Shown piece by piece: positions 6,709-14,941 of a stretch of DNA of 17,350 bases. The stretch is from contig JARLFX010000266.1 in assembly GCA_031296355.1 (NCBI GenBank), positions 1 to 17,350 on the forward strand, in the 5' to 3' direction. How positions within the stretch are numbered: the stretch's first letter is position 1; each line of letters starts with the position of its first letter. Position numbers and translations under genes: made by a program. The notes beneath the pieces are model-generated. The model worked only from the letters and a program-made list of their open reading frames with translations. It did no database searches and was not told the DNA's origin. Source of the stretch: Acidobacteriaceae bacterium (GTDB taxonomy: Bacteria; Acidobacteriota; Terriglobia; Terriglobales; Acidobacteriaceae).

Positions 6709-7082
6709 AATTTATCTCTCAGGGCGAGCCAGAGGCAGAAGATTTCACCGGTTGGCTGCAGGCTATGTTGTTGTATTGGAGGCAGAAGATGGTACGCGCA
6801 GGGCAGGAGCCTAGCGACAGGTACACATACAACACATGCGGGATTGAGAGAAGATGCTCATCGACCGTAGGTAGAGCGTAAAGAAAACCGGTTCGCAAGT
6901 CAAGGTAGACATGTGTGGTTTGCCGGGCAGCGCGGGCGGAAGTTACACTGGAGGTAGTACTTTTCCGCGCTATGCAGGATTCCCCCCGAAGGCCGCCGAT
7001 TGTGCGTCCTTTCTGCCGCGCGGCCATCAAAGACATAACTGCTTGCGAAGAAAACGCCGACACGGCAAAGGTGTCTGCGGTC
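6709..7082. other. Divergent intergenic region between the two sulfur operons
   Basis: Together with the leader region, this makes a gap of more than 570 bases between the porin and cysD start codons, and it must contain the promoters of both. Frames open here on both strands (for example 6627-6881 plus and 6719-7126 minus) show no recognisable protein and no ribosome-binding site. I see no confident transcription-factor palindrome, riboswitch core or tRNA. A modest hairpin, GGCCGC (6991-6996) with GCGGCC (7020-7025), lies in the presumed cysD untranslated leader. Confidence 0.5.
6920..6949 (+). promoter_or_regulatory. Possible sigma-70-type promoter for cysD
   Basis: TTGCCG (6920-6925) and TACACT (6944-6949) are 18 bases apart and resemble -35 and -10 boxes. 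Transcription would start near 6956, leaving about 127 bases of untranslated leader before the chosen cysD ATG. The match is ordinary and there is no experimental support. Confidence 0.3.
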
Positions 7083-8081
7083 ATGTTGACCCTTATGAGC
7101 TCATCGATTGCACAGACCGTTTCCAATACCCTGCGCGGCGTGATTGCCAGCGCTGAAGCGGCGGTGCACGATCTGCTGACGCCGGAAAAGCTGAATCACC
7201 TGCAGGCGCTGGAAGCGGAGAGCATCTTTATCTTCCGCGAGGCGGCGGCGGAGTTTGCGCGCCCGGTGATGCTGTATTCCATTGGCAAAGATTCTTCGGT
7301 CATGCTGCGGCTGGCGCAGAAGGCGTTCTTCCCCGGCAAGATTCCGTTTCCGTTGCTGCATGTGGATACGAGCTATAAGTTTCCGGAGATGATTGCGTTT
7401 CGCGATCAGTATACGAAGGAACTGGGCGCGGAGCTGATTGTGCATCGCAACGAAGATGCCATTGCGAAGGGCGCAAACCCGTTTGACCTGGGCACGCAGA
7501 ATTGCTGCGGCTTGCTGAAGACGCGCTCGCTGCTGGATGCGCTGACCGAGGGCGGCTACGACGCTGCGTTTGGCGGAGCGCGACGCGACGAAGAGAAATC
7601 GAGAGCGAAGGAACGCGTGTACTCTTTCCGCGATCCGGCGGGGCAGTGGGACCCGAAGAACCAGCGTCCTGAGTTGTGGAACCTGTTCAATTCGCGGCTG
7701 CGCAAGGACGAGAGCATTCGCGTCTTCCCGCTCTCAAACTGGACGGAGCTGGATATCTGGCTCTACATCTACGTGCAGAAGATTCCGATTGTGCCGCTGT
7801 ACTTTGCGCAGGAGCGCGACGTGGTGGTGCGCGGCGGGACGATTGTGGTGGTGTATCCGGAGACGCATCTGCTGCCGGGTGAGAAGGTGCAGAAGATGGT
7901 GGTGCGCATGCGCTCGCTGGGCTGCATGCCGTGCACGGGGGCGATCCGCTCTAACGCGCAGACGCTGCCGGAGATCATCGAAGAGCTGATTACGTTCCGC
8001 CGGTCGGAGCGGGAGAACAGGGCGATTGACCACGACGAAGAGGGCTCCATGGAGACTAAGAAGCGCGAGGGCTATTTCTAA
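7083..8081 (+). CDS. cysD: Sulfate adenylyltransferase subunit 2 (CysD)
   Basis: Encodes 332 residues from ATG at 7083. With CysN it makes adenosine 5'-phosphosulfate (APS) from ATP and sulfate in the cytoplasm, the first step of sulfate assimilation. The ATP-pyrophosphatase loop is intact ([16 protein letters not shown]-loop about 66-73), as are [40 protein letters not shown] and the C-terminal [15 protein letters not shown]. All are CysD signatures. It carries about 30 extra N-terminal residues compared with E. coli CysD, whose homology begins here at [15 protein letters not shown] at 7095 is an alternative start, and no strong ribosome-binding site separates the two (AAAGGTG lies 12-18 bases before 7083). 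The frame is open farther upstream to 6915, but that part has no CysD similarity. It overlaps cysN by one base (TAATG, 8079-8083). Confidence 0.95.
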   Translation: MLTLMSSSIAQTVSNTLRGVIASAEAAVHDLLTPEKLNHLQALEAESIFIFREAAAEFARPVMLYSIGKDSSVMLRLAQKAFFPGKIPFPLLHVDTSYKFPEMIAFRDQYTKELGAELIVHRNEDAIAKGANPFDLGTQNCCGLLKTRSLLDALTEGGYDAAFGGARRDEEKSRAKERVYSFRDPAGQWDPKNQRPELWNLFNSRLRKDESIRVFPLSNWTELDIWLYIYVQKIPIVPLYFAQERDVVVRGGTIVVVYPETHLLPGEKVQKMVVRMRSLGCMPCTGAIRSNAQTLPEIIEELITFRRSERENRAIDHDEEGSMETKKREGYF

Positions 8082-9760
8082 TGACTCCTACCGTTTCCAG
8101 TGTGCCCACAGTTGCAAGCGTGATGGACCAGCAGCCAACGTCGCAGCCTTCTGCTGCGTTCAAGAACTTTCTGGATGAGCACCTGAATCATGAGATGCTG
8201 CGCTTCACCACGGCAGGCAGCGTGGATGACGGCAAGTCAACGCTGATCGGGCGGCTGCTGCACGACACCAAGTCGGTGTACGAAGACCAGCTTGCTTCGA
8301 TCAAGAAGAGCCGCGTGAACCGGGCGGCTGGGCCGATTGATTTTTCGTTGCTGACGGATGGCCTGCGCGCGGAGCGCGAACAGGGCATCACCATCGATGT
8401 GGCGTACCGGTATTTTTCTACGACGAAGCGCAAGTTCATCATCGCGGATACACCGGGGCATGAGCAGTACACGCGCAATATGGCGACCGGTGCATCGACG
8501 GCTGATGTGGCGATTGTGCTGATCGATGGATCAAAGGGTGTGCTCTCGCAGTCGCGGCGGCATACGTTCATTGCATCGCTGCTGGGCATTCCGCATGTGG
8601 TTGCAGCAGTGAACAAGATGGACCTGATCGACTACGACGAGGCGCAGTATGCCGCAATCCGCAAAGAGTTTCTTGCGCTGGCGGCGCATCTTGGGCTGAA
8701 GAGCGTGGAGATGATTCCGGTGAGCGCGCTGGCGGGCGACAATGTGGTGCAGGCCAGCACCAACATGCCGTGGTACACGGGGCCGACGCTGCTGGAGTAT
8801 CTGGAGACGGTGCCCGTGGCTGTGAGCCTGAGTGGCGCGCCGCTGCGGTTTCCGGTGCAACTGGTGCTGCGCCCGGACGCAAATTTCCGCGGATTCGGCG
8901 GGCAGGTGGCAAGCGGTGTGCTGCACGAAGGCGATGCTGTGGTCTCGCTGCCTTCGCGGCAGCAGACGCGGGTGAAGGCGATTGTGACGTTTGACGGCAA
9001 TTTGAAGTCGGCAATGAATCCGATGTCGGTTGCGGTGGAGCTGGAAGACGAGATTGATCTGAGCCGCGGCGATATGCTGGTGCGGCCTGACGAGTTGCCT
9101 CATGCGGTGCAGCAGTTCAGCGCGAAGGTGGTGTGGATGCACGAGCAGCCGCTCACCGTGGGCAAGACATATCTGGCGAAGCACACCACGCGCACGGTGC
9201 GCGCGAAGGTGAAGGCCATTCGCTACCGCGCGGACGTGAACAGCTTTGCGCATGTGCCCGCGCACCAGTTGGAGATGAACGATATTGGTGAGGTGGAGTT
9301 CGAGACGAACCTGCCCGTCTTCTTCGATACGTATGCGGAGAACCGGCTGACCGGCAGCATGATTTTGATTGAGCCGCTGACCAACGCGACAGTGGGCGCG
9401 GTGATGATCGACCGTGCACTGGAGAAGGCGAGCACCGGCGCTGCAACGCTACCGAGCTTCCTCTACGTGCCGGGCCGTGCTGAGCTGGCGCAGCGTGTGG
9501 CGGATGAACTGCTGGCCCGCGGCGAACGCGTGGTGCTGCTGGATGATGAACATATCTCTGCTGCGGGGTTTGTGTCTGCCGTGCGCGCCGCGCAACTGGC
9601 GGGAGCAACGGCGATTTCGGCTGCGGTGGTTTCGCAGGAGACGTGGAATGCGCTGCGGCGCTTCCTGGCGGAAGAATCTTTCTACCGCGCGGAGAATCTG
9701 AGTGAGAGCGACGTGGAAGCGTCGCTGCACCTGCTCAAGCAGATTGGAGCCGACAAGTGA
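8081..9760 (+). CDS. cysN: Sulfate adenylyltransferase subunit 1 (CysN) with degenerate APS-kinase-like tail
   Basis: Encodes 559 residues. Positions about 38-447 are the GTPase that drives APS synthesis by CysD, with all G motifs intact: GSVDDGKST (46-54), GITIDVAYR (102-110), DTPGHEQ (123-129), NKMD (178-181) and SAL (215-217). Two beta-barrel domains follow. E. coli CysN is about 475 residues, while bifunctional CysNC proteins exceed 600. Here the last 100 or so residues (FLYVPGRAELAQRVADELLA, then RGERVVLLDDEH, and on to the end) line up by eye with the start of an APS kinase domain (normally 'W-x-TGLSGSGKST ... VLDGDN'). The ATP-binding loop is missing and the domain is cut to about half its length. 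I infer a vestigial, inactive kinase domain. GAGGG before the ATG and the TAATG junction with cysD support the start. It overlaps cysH by GTGA (9757-9760). Confidence 0.95.
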   Translation: MTPTVSSVPTVASVMDQQPTSQPSAAFKNFLDEHLNHEMLRFTTAGSVDDGKSTLIGRLLHDTKSVYEDQLASIKKSRVNRAAGPIDFSLLTDGLRAEREQGITIDVAYRYFSTTKRKFIIADTPGHEQYTRNMATGASTADVAIVLIDGSKGVLSQSRRHTFIASLLGIPHVVAAVNKMDLIDYDEAQYAAIRKEFLALAAHLGLKSVEMIPVSALAGDNVVQASTNMPWYTGPTLLEYLETVPVAVSLSGAPLRFPVQLVLRPDANFRGFGGQVASGVLHEGDAVVSLPSRQQTRVKAIVTFDGNLKSAMNPMSVAVELEDEIDLSRGDMLVRPDELPHAVQQFSAKVVWMHEQPLTVGKTYLAKHTTRTVRAKVKAIRYRADVNSFAHVPAHQLEMNDIGEVEFETNLPVFFDTYAENRLTGSMILIEPLTNATVGAVMIDRALEKASTGAATLPSFLYVPGRAELAQRVADELLARGERVVLLDDEHISAAGFVSAVRAAQLAGATAISAAVVSQETWNALRRFLAEESFYRAENLSESDVEASLHLLKQIGADK

Positions 9761-10497
9761 GTCTCGAAGGCCACAACACGATTACTGAAATACCGCTGGC
9801 GGCGGATCTGTCGGCAATTGCCGCTGCGGAGCCGCTGACGGCGGAAGAACTGACAGCACAGATCTTTGCTGCGGCGCCCAACGCGCCTGCATGCTTTACC
9901 AGCAGCTTTCAGCTGGAAGATATGGTGGTGCTGCACATGCTGCTGCAGCATCAGCCGCAGATTCCGGTGATCTTTCTGGAGACCGGATACCACTTTGCCG
10001 AGACGATTGCTTACCGTGACCGCATGGCGAAGGAGTGGAAGCTGAACCTGGTGAATGCAATGCCGCGCACCACGCTGACCGAGCACGAAGCACAGTTTGG
10101 CCTGCTGCATATTGTGGACCCGGCGCAGTGCTGCCAGATTCGTAAGGTGGAGCCGCTGATGCGCTCGATTGAGCCGTATCAGCTCTGGTTTACCGGGCTG
10201 CGGCGCGAGCAGTCGCCCACGAGAGCGAATATCAAGAAGATTGAAGAGCACATCACGCCCAACGGCAAGCACCTGAAGAAGATCAGCATCCTGGCGGACT
10301 GGGAGTGGGCGAAGGTGGAAGCGTATGCCGCGGAGCACGGGATTCCGGCGCTGCCGCTGTATGCGCAGGGATATACCAGCATCGGCTGCGAACCGTGCAC
10401 GGCGCTGTCGGCGGACCCGAATAATCCCCGCGCGGGTCGCTGGGGCGGGAAGAAGCTGGAGTGCGGCATTCACACTTTCTCAGAGAAGACAGAGTAG
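9757..10497 (+). CDS. cysH: Adenylyl-sulfate (APS) reductase, CysH family
   Basis: Encodes 246 residues from GTG at 9757, overlapping the cysN stop by GTGA. CysH proteins reduce activated sulfate to sulfite using thioredoxin or glutathione. Visible features are the nucleotide-binding SSFQLEDMVV (49-58), IFLETGYHFAET (72-83), FTGLRREQS (145-153) and the catalytic-cysteine motif KLECGIHT (C236). It also has paired cysteines CC (125-126) and CxxC (211, 214), which bind a [4Fe-4S] cluster in the bacterial and plant assimilatory APS reductases and are absent from PAPS reductases such as E. coli CysH. It should therefore act on APS, not PAPS, consistent with the loss of a working APS kinase in CysN. 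No sulfite reductase is present in the window, so the next step is encoded elsewhere. Confidence 0.95.
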   Translation: MSLEGHNTITEIPLAADLSAIAAAEPLTAEELTAQIFAAAPNAPACFTSSFQLEDMVVLHMLLQHQPQIPVIFLETGYHFAETIAYRDRMAKEWKLNLVNAMPRTTLTEHEAQFGLLHIVDPAQCCQIRKVEPLMRSIEPYQLWFTGLRREQSPTRANIKKIEEHITPNGKHLKKISILADWEWAKVEAYAAEHGIPALPLYAQGYTSIGCEPCTALSADPNNPRAGRWGGKKLECGIHTFSEKTE

Positions 10498-10567
10498 TTC
10501 TGCGCGGCAATTTTGGCTGGCGCATAATAAAATTGAGACAACAGAAAGGCAGATACGTCCAAATATC

Positions 10568-11212
10568 ATGCGCCGAATATTCTTTCTTGCCATCCTTCTT
10601 GCCACCGCCGCGGTAGCTGTTCCCGCACAGGCGCAGTACGCGCCTACGGCGACCACATTCAAAGACACGTCGATGCTCAAACCGCCGTACGGCACAAAGG
10701 TCGCGGTCTGGGAGTTTGAAGACCTGGAGTGCCCTGCCTGCGCGCGCGCGTTCCCTATCGTGCATGAGGCTGTGAAGAAGTACAACATTCCGCTGCTGCG
10801 TCACGATTATCCACTGCCCATGCATATCTGGAGCTTCGACGCAGCGGTGAACGCGCGCTATATCCAGGACGTGGTGAAGAATCCGGCTCTGGCCGAAGAG
10901 TATCGCGGCAAGGTCTTTGCTGCGCAGAATGGTATCTCCAACAAGGACGACCTGCGCAACTTCACGCAGCACTTTGCCGCGGCGCATCACATCAACTGGC
11001 CGTTTTTTGTGGATCCGGGGCAGACGCTGGCCGCGAAGGTGAAGACGGACAAGGCGCTGGGCGACCGCATCGGGCTGACCGAGACGCCGACGATCTTTGT
11101 TGTGACTAACTATGGGATCCAGCAGGTGCAGGATATGAGCCAGCTCTACCAGACGATTGATGCGGCCCTTGCTTCTGTTGCAAGCAGGCAGGGCAAGACG
11201 AGCAAGAAGTAA
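10568..11212 (+). CDS. Periplasmic DsbA-like thiol:disulfide oxidoreductase (thioredoxin fold)
   Basis: Encodes 214 residues from ATG at 10568. The start gives a clean signal peptide (MRRIFFLAILLATAAVAVPA, then QAQ|Y), while a longer open frame from 10325 overlaps cysH and is rejected. The active site is ECPAC (C55-P-A-C58) in VAVWEFEDLECPACARAFP, and the matching cis-proline is in TETPTIFV (P174). The long alpha insertion between them fits the DsbA/Thioredoxin_4 group. The predicted place is the periplasm, making or reshuffling disulfides. It follows cysH by 70 bases on the same strand; CATAAT at 10523-10528 could be a -10 box of its own. No strong ribosome-binding site is seen (AAAGG is about 19 bases away). 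A link to sulfur assimilation is possible but not shown. Confidence 0.85.
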   Translation: MRRIFFLAILLATAAVAVPAQAQYAPTATTFKDTSMLKPPYGTKVAVWEFEDLECPACARAFPIVHEAVKKYNIPLLRHDYPLPMHIWSFDAAVNARYIQDVVKNPALAEEYRGKVFAAQNGISNKDDLRNFTQHFAAAHHINWPFFVDPGQTLAAKVKTDKALGDRIGLTETPTIFVVTNYGIQQVQDMSQLYQTIDAALASVASRQGKTSKK

Positions 11213-11251
11213 GTCCGGCCATCTTACTCTGAGGTTCTGACCAGACCAACT

Positions 11252-12724
11252 ATGTCGTTCACAGAGCCGACTCAGCAGCCAGCCGCCGAGAGCCATGTTC
11301 TAAAGAAGGAACTGCGGCTGCGCGACCTGGTGCTGATGCAGGTTGTGCTGGTGGTGGGGATTACATGGAGCGGAATCGCCGCGCGCCAGGGGCCAAACCA
11401 TGTATGGTTCTGGATTCTCGGCATCGTGGCCATCTTCATTCCGCAGGCCATGGTGGTGCAGTACGCCGCGCAGATATGGCCGCTGGAAGGTGGCGTCTAC
11501 CAGTGGACAAAGTATGCGCTCGGGCCCTTTGCAGGATTCATGGCGGCGTGGAACTTTGCGCTGTGGGCGCTCTTTGCCGTTTCGAACCTGAGCATACTGT
11601 TTTCGTCGAGCGTCGCCTTTGCGCTGGGCAGCCGGTGGGCGTGGATCGCGGATGACAAGCACCTGATTACAGGCCTGAACTTCCTGCTCTTTGGCGTGAT
11701 TCTTGCGGTAACTATTCCCGGCTTCCGCATCGGCAAGTGGGCCAATCACTTTGCCGCAGCGGTTACGCTTTTTCTGGGCGCATCGCTGGCGGTTCTCATT
11801 GTCTATCATCCGGGCGCGAGCAGGGCGCATCCGCATGTGTCGCCGCAGCTGCCGATCAGCTTCGCGTTTCCGGCGATCACGCTGATGAGCATCAACCTGT
11901 TCAGCAAGATGTGTAACAGCGCGCTGACGGGGCTGGAGCAGCTGGCTGTGTTTGCGGGGGAGACGCGGGACCCGGGACGATCGATCATGCGCTCGGCGTG
12001 GATCGGAGCGCCGCTCACCGCGCTCATCTACATCCTGATGACGGTTTCGATGCTGACGTATACGCCAGCGTCGCAGATTGATCTTGCAGCACCGGTGCCG
12101 CAGGTGCTGGCGGCGGCGTTTGGCGGCAGCGGCGGCGGTGCGCCGGTGTGGATTGTGCTGCTGGGGCGCTGCGCCATCTTCGCACTCGCGCTCTCGGTGG
12201 TGGCGCAGTATTCGGTGATTATCGCGGCCACATCGCGGCTGCCGCTGGTCGCGGGCTGGGACCACCTGGTGCCGCAGTGGTTCACGCGGCTGCATCCGCG
12301 CTACCGCACGCCAACGCGTTCGATCTACTTCATCACGCTGTGCGCGCTGGCGCTGGGGCTGGGATCGCTCTACGGCGCAGGGCACGAGGAGGCGTTTCAG
12401 CTGATCAATGGCGGCAGCGTTGCCAGCTACGGAATTTATTACGTGCTGTTTTTTGCGGTGCCGATCGCGGTGCTCTTCAGCAAGAAGCTGCGCGGCCTGC
12501 CGCGGCCGGGATTCTGGCTGGTGCTGTCTGCGCTTTCGGGGATCTTCATCACGTTGCTGGGTGTGGTGTTTGCGCTGAAGCCCATCATCTATGTGTCGAA
12601 CCAGTTCATCTTCGGGCTGAAGGTGGGAGTGGTTACGCTGGCGGTGAATGTCGCGGGTGCGCTGCTGTATCTGCGGGGTGTGCGCAGGAAGAAGGCGGAA
12701 GAAGCAGTGGCTGTGCAGGCGTAG
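11252..12724 (+). CDS. APC-superfamily amino-acid permease
   Basis: Encodes 490 residues with about 12 hydrophobic spans, the normal size for the amino acid-polyamine-organocation family of inner-membrane transporters. Motifs include the first helix LRLRDLVLMQVVLVVGITWS, WPLEGGVYQWTKYALGPFAGF in the second and third helices, GLEQLAVFAGETRDPGRSI (the conserved 'E-x-x-x-P-x-R-x-I' loop), a long helical hairpin with LPLVAGWDHLVPQWFTRLHP, and RTPTRSIYFI. The C-terminus is a short charged tail (RRKKAEEAVAVQA). The ATG lies 39 bases after the DsbA-like stop, so the two may be cotranscribed. The substrate cannot be assigned by sequence alone; a cysteine or sulfur amino-acid role would be speculation. 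It ends facing the radical SAM gene, with a hairpin repeat between them. Confidence 0.87.
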   Translation: MSFTEPTQQPAAESHVLKKELRLRDLVLMQVVLVVGITWSGIAARQGPNHVWFWILGIVAIFIPQAMVVQYAAQIWPLEGGVYQWTKYALGPFAGFMAAWNFALWALFAVSNLSILFSSSVAFALGSRWAWIADDKHLITGLNFLLFGVILAVTIPGFRIGKWANHFAAAVTLFLGASLAVLIVYHPGASRAHPHVSPQLPISFAFPAITLMSINLFSKMCNSALTGLEQLAVFAGETRDPGRSIMRSAWIGAPLTALIYILMTVSMLTYTPASQIDLAAPVPQVLAAAFGGSGGGAPVWIVLLGRCAIFALALSVVAQYSVIIAATSRLPLVAGWDHLVPQWFTRLHPRYRTPTRSIYFITLCALALGLGSLYGAGHEEAFQLINGGSVASYGIYYVLFFAVPIAVLFSKKLRGLPRPGFWLVLSALSGIFITLLGVVFALKPIIYVSNQFIFGLKVGVVTLAVNVAGALLYLRGVRRKKAEEAVAVQA

Positions 12725-12731
12725 GCGAGAC

Positions 12732-12770
12732 GCAGATTCCGCCGCTGCGCTGCAGAATGACAAACAATTT
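12732..12770. repeat. Dispersed hairpin repeat, copy 2
   Basis: It matches the repeat at 469-510: GCAGATTCCGC, then GCTGCGC, then a GAATGACAAACAA tail. The outer arms ATTC (12736-12739) and GAAT (12755-12758) still pair, but the stem is weaker than in copy 1. It lies between the converging ends of the APC permease and radical SAM genes, where a bidirectional termination or RNA-stability role would fit. Confidence 0.55.
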
Positions 12771-12781
12771 GCGGTTAAAAA

Positions 12782-13858
12782 TTATCTAAGCTGGACGAGA
12801 TCGCCGTGCGTGCTGGCGCCGGGGGTGGTGTGGGTCGTCTGCGGCGCGCGCCAGTGGTCGATGTAGCTGACCTGATGGACGCAGCTGATGGTGCAGTTGG
12901 GAGCGCAGGATTTCTCCGCGTAGAACTCGCGCTTCACGTCGGCTTTGGTGTAGCCGCTGAGGGGAACGCCGGGCCAGCCGCGCTGCTGCGAACAGTAGTG
13001 CACCAGGCCGTTCTCGCAGATGTAGAGGTAGCGCGCGCCGGCGCGGCAACGCCAGTCGTTGGGCTTGCCGTTGGCGATGGCTTCCTGAAAGTGATTGAAG
13101 CGCGAGTAGCTGCGGCGCGTGAGCTTGCGGACTGCGTCCCACACGTTGCGCTCTTCGTCGCCGAGCGGCTTGAGCTGGCCGCTGCCGTCGTGGATGATGC
13201 CGATGGTGGAGCTGAAGCCGAGCGCGAGTGCGCGGGTGGAGACGGTGTAGGCATCCTGCGGATGGGCGATGCCGCCGCCGACCACGGAGTTGATGTTCAC
13301 GTGGAAGTCAGCGTGCTCGGCGAGCATGCGCAGCTTCGCGTCGAGGACTTTGAGCGACTTCTTTGAGACGTCGTCGGGCATCACATTGTCGATGGAGATC
13401 TGCATGTGATCGAGCCCGGCCTTGTTCAGGCGCTGGATGCGATCGGGCATCAGCAGGTAGCCGTTGGTGATCATGCCGGCGATGGCGCCGGTCTTGCGGA
13501 TACGCGCGATGATCTGGTCCAGCTCCGGGTGCAGCAAGGGCTCGCCGCCGGAGATGGTGATGACGGAGACGCCGAGGCGGCCGAGATGGTCGATGCGGCG
13601 CAGCATCTCGTCTACCGGCACGGGGTCAGAGACATCATCAAATTCGTTGCAGTAGGTACACGCCAGATTGCAGCGGCGCATGGGCACGATGTGCGCCATG
13701 TAGGGGTGGCCGGTCGAGAGCACAGCGGAGGCGATGGAGCCGATTTCGCGCAGCTTGCGGGTCGCGGCCTTTACCCGGCGGCGGAGCGGCATGGGGCGTT
13801 TGCCGGGGGTATCCGGTGCGGTCCAGACAGGCGTTGTGGATGGGGAAGCGGCAGACAT
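12782..13858 (-). CDS. Radical SAM protein with SPASM-like C-terminal cysteines
   Basis: Encodes 358 residues from ATG at 13858, chosen because GGAAAG lies seven bases upstream. An in-frame ATG at 13918 has no such site. The radical SAM iron-sulfur motif is CNLACTYC (C63, C67, C70), followed by ITISGGEPLLHPELDQI (SAM-contacting GGEP at 104-107), GMITNGYLL and MQISIDNVM. The C-terminal part has cysteines at 271, 281, 289, 318, 322 and 326 in a CRAGARYLYICENGLVHYC context. This resembles SPASM/twitch domains that bind extra iron-sulfur clusters in peptide- and protein-modifying enzymes. The substrate is unknown, and no small precursor-peptide gene is evident next to it. It is the last gene after the sigma, anti-sigma and PDZ genes, 76 bases beyond the PDZ stop, so it may share their transcript. 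Confidence 0.85.
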   Translation of the reverse strand: MSAASPSTTPVWTAPDTPGKRPMPLRRRVKAATRKLREIGSIASAVLSTGHPYMAHIVPMRRCNLACTYCNEFDDVSDPVPVDEMLRRIDHLGRLGVSVITISGGEPLLHPELDQIIARIRKTGAIAGMITNGYLLMPDRIQRLNKAGLDHMQISIDNVMPDDVSKKSLKVLDAKLRMLAEHADFHVNINSVVGGGIAHPQDAYTVSTRALALGFSSTIGIIHDGSGQLKPLGDEERNVWDAVRKLTRRSYSRFNHFQEAIANGKPNDWRCRAGARYLYICENGLVHYCSQQRGWPGVPLSGYTKADVKREFYAEKSCAPNCTISCVHQVSYIDHWRAPQTTHTTPGASTHGDLVQLR

Positions 13859-13934
13859 AGCGTTCTTTCCATTGTAAGCGATTGGGCGGCGCGATTGTGC
13901 CAGGGGCGTCGCGCTCATCCGATGGCTGGTTTAG

Positions 13935-14918
13935 CTATATCCAGTTGTCGGGGGCGGGGGCATGGTGCGCGTAGAAGTGAGCCAGCACCCATGCAGGGTG
14001 CTCCATCAACAGCAGCTCGGAGTGTTTCTTGCCGCCGAGCGCCATGTTGAGCGTCTGCTCACGCTTGTCGCGTAAGACGGTGACTCCAATGGTCTTGCCG
14101 TGGCTGCTCTGGATGGCGTGCAGCCAGTCGCTCTTGGTGGATACGGGCTTGCCGTTGACGCGGACGACCACATCGCCTGCCAGCAGGCCGGCGCGGGCGG
14201 CGGGGCTGTCGCTATCAATACTCTTGACCAGCAGCCCAGTTCCGGGTTTGGCGCCGAAGAACTGCGCGAGTTGCGGGCCGAGCGCATCGAGCATGGCGCC
14301 GGTATAGGTGTTGCTGATCATGGCCGGACCCATGAAGCCGAAGCCGAGGTAGCCGCGCTGCTGCGCGGGCGGCGGGCCGGGCTGGGGATCGTTCATGGGA
14401 TCGGGAATGGTGGCGTCTTCGGGCGGAGGCTCGGGCACGGCGAAGTGCTGCTCCCACGCGCGCCGCGCTACTTCATCGCGATCGCCAAGCTGCACGGAGG
14501 CAGTATGAGTCTGGCCGTCGCGGCTGTATACGAAGCTGACGGTGTGGCCTGCGGGCGTCTCACGCAGCATGCGGCGGAGTTGCTCTTCGCCTTCCACCGG
14601 CTGGCCATTCATCTGCAGGATGACGTCGTTCTCGCGCAGGCCGGCCTTGATAGCGGGGCCGTCGTGGTCAATCACGCAGATCTCTGCACCGCGCGCCTCC
14701 TTCAGCTTCAGCGCACGGGCGCGCTCGTCCGTCACATCGCGAATGTCGACGCCGAGATAGCCCTGGGTGCCGTGGGCTACCACAGGCATTACGCTGGCGC
14801 CAGCGAAGATATTGCGGGCGGGAGACGCAAATGAGGACACGCTGATCGCAAATGCAGCCAAAGCCAGAAGCGCCAATGGCCGCGCCGTCTTCTGATGGAT
14901 TTGCCGTGCGTACTTCAT
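13935..14918 (-). CDS. Exported protein with two PDZ domains and no protease domain
   Basis: Encodes 327 residues from ATG at 14918, preceded by AAGGAG ten bases away. An ATG at 14945 overlaps the anti-sigma stop (ATGA) and would add nine residues, so it remains possible. A signal peptide or N-terminal anchor is visible (RPLALLALAAFAISVSSFA). PDZ1 spans about 53-145 (GYLGVDIRDV ... GPAIKAGLRENDVILQMNGQ) and PDZ2 about 189-295 (GYLGFGFMGP ... DSPAARAGLLAGDVVVRVNG), joined by a Pro-rich linker. The sequence resembles the PDZ part of DegP/HtrA proteins, but no trypsin-like His-Asp-Ser domain is present. It probably binds exposed C-termini of envelope proteins. Its position behind a sigma/anti-sigma pair suggests a role in sensing envelope stress, which is inference. 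Confidence 0.85.
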   Translation of the reverse strand: MKYARQIHQKTARPLALLALAAFAISVSSFASPARNIFAGASVMPVVAHGTQGYLGVDIRDVTDERARALKLKEARGAEICVIDHDGPAIKAGLRENDVILQMNGQPVEGEEQLRRMLRETPAGHTVSFVYSRDGQTHTASVQLGDRDEVARRAWEQHFAVPEPPPEDATIPDPMNDPQPGPPPAQQRGYLGFGFMGPAMISNTYTGAMLDALGPQLAQFFGAKPGTGLLVKSIDSDSPAARAGLLAGDVVVRVNGKPVSTKSDWLHAIQSSHGKTIGVTVLRDKREQTLNMALGGKKHSELLLMEHPAWVLAHFYAHHAPAPDNWI

Positions 14919-14941
14919 TGGAACCGAGCTCCTTGCATTGC

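Noticed and set aside
6757..6774. Plus-strand C-R-L-C-C-C codon run upstream of cysD, a possible second cysteine leader
   Set aside because: The frame continues about 30 codons past the Cys run to 6870, has no good start, and lies upstream of the most plausible cysD promoter, so it would not be in the transcript.
6860..6905. tRNA-like fragments GGTAGAGCG and GGTTCGCAAGTC
   Set aside because: No acceptor stem, no anticodon arm and no proper T-stem pairing could be made around them.
6915..7082. 56-codon N-terminal extension of CysD from GTG at 6915
   Set aside because: No similarity to CysD, and it would cover the likely promoter and leader.
6719..7126. Minus-strand frame of about 135 codons across the intergenic region and the cysD start
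   Set aside because: No recognisable motif, it overlaps the cysD N-terminus, and no clear ribosome-binding site; most likely chance.
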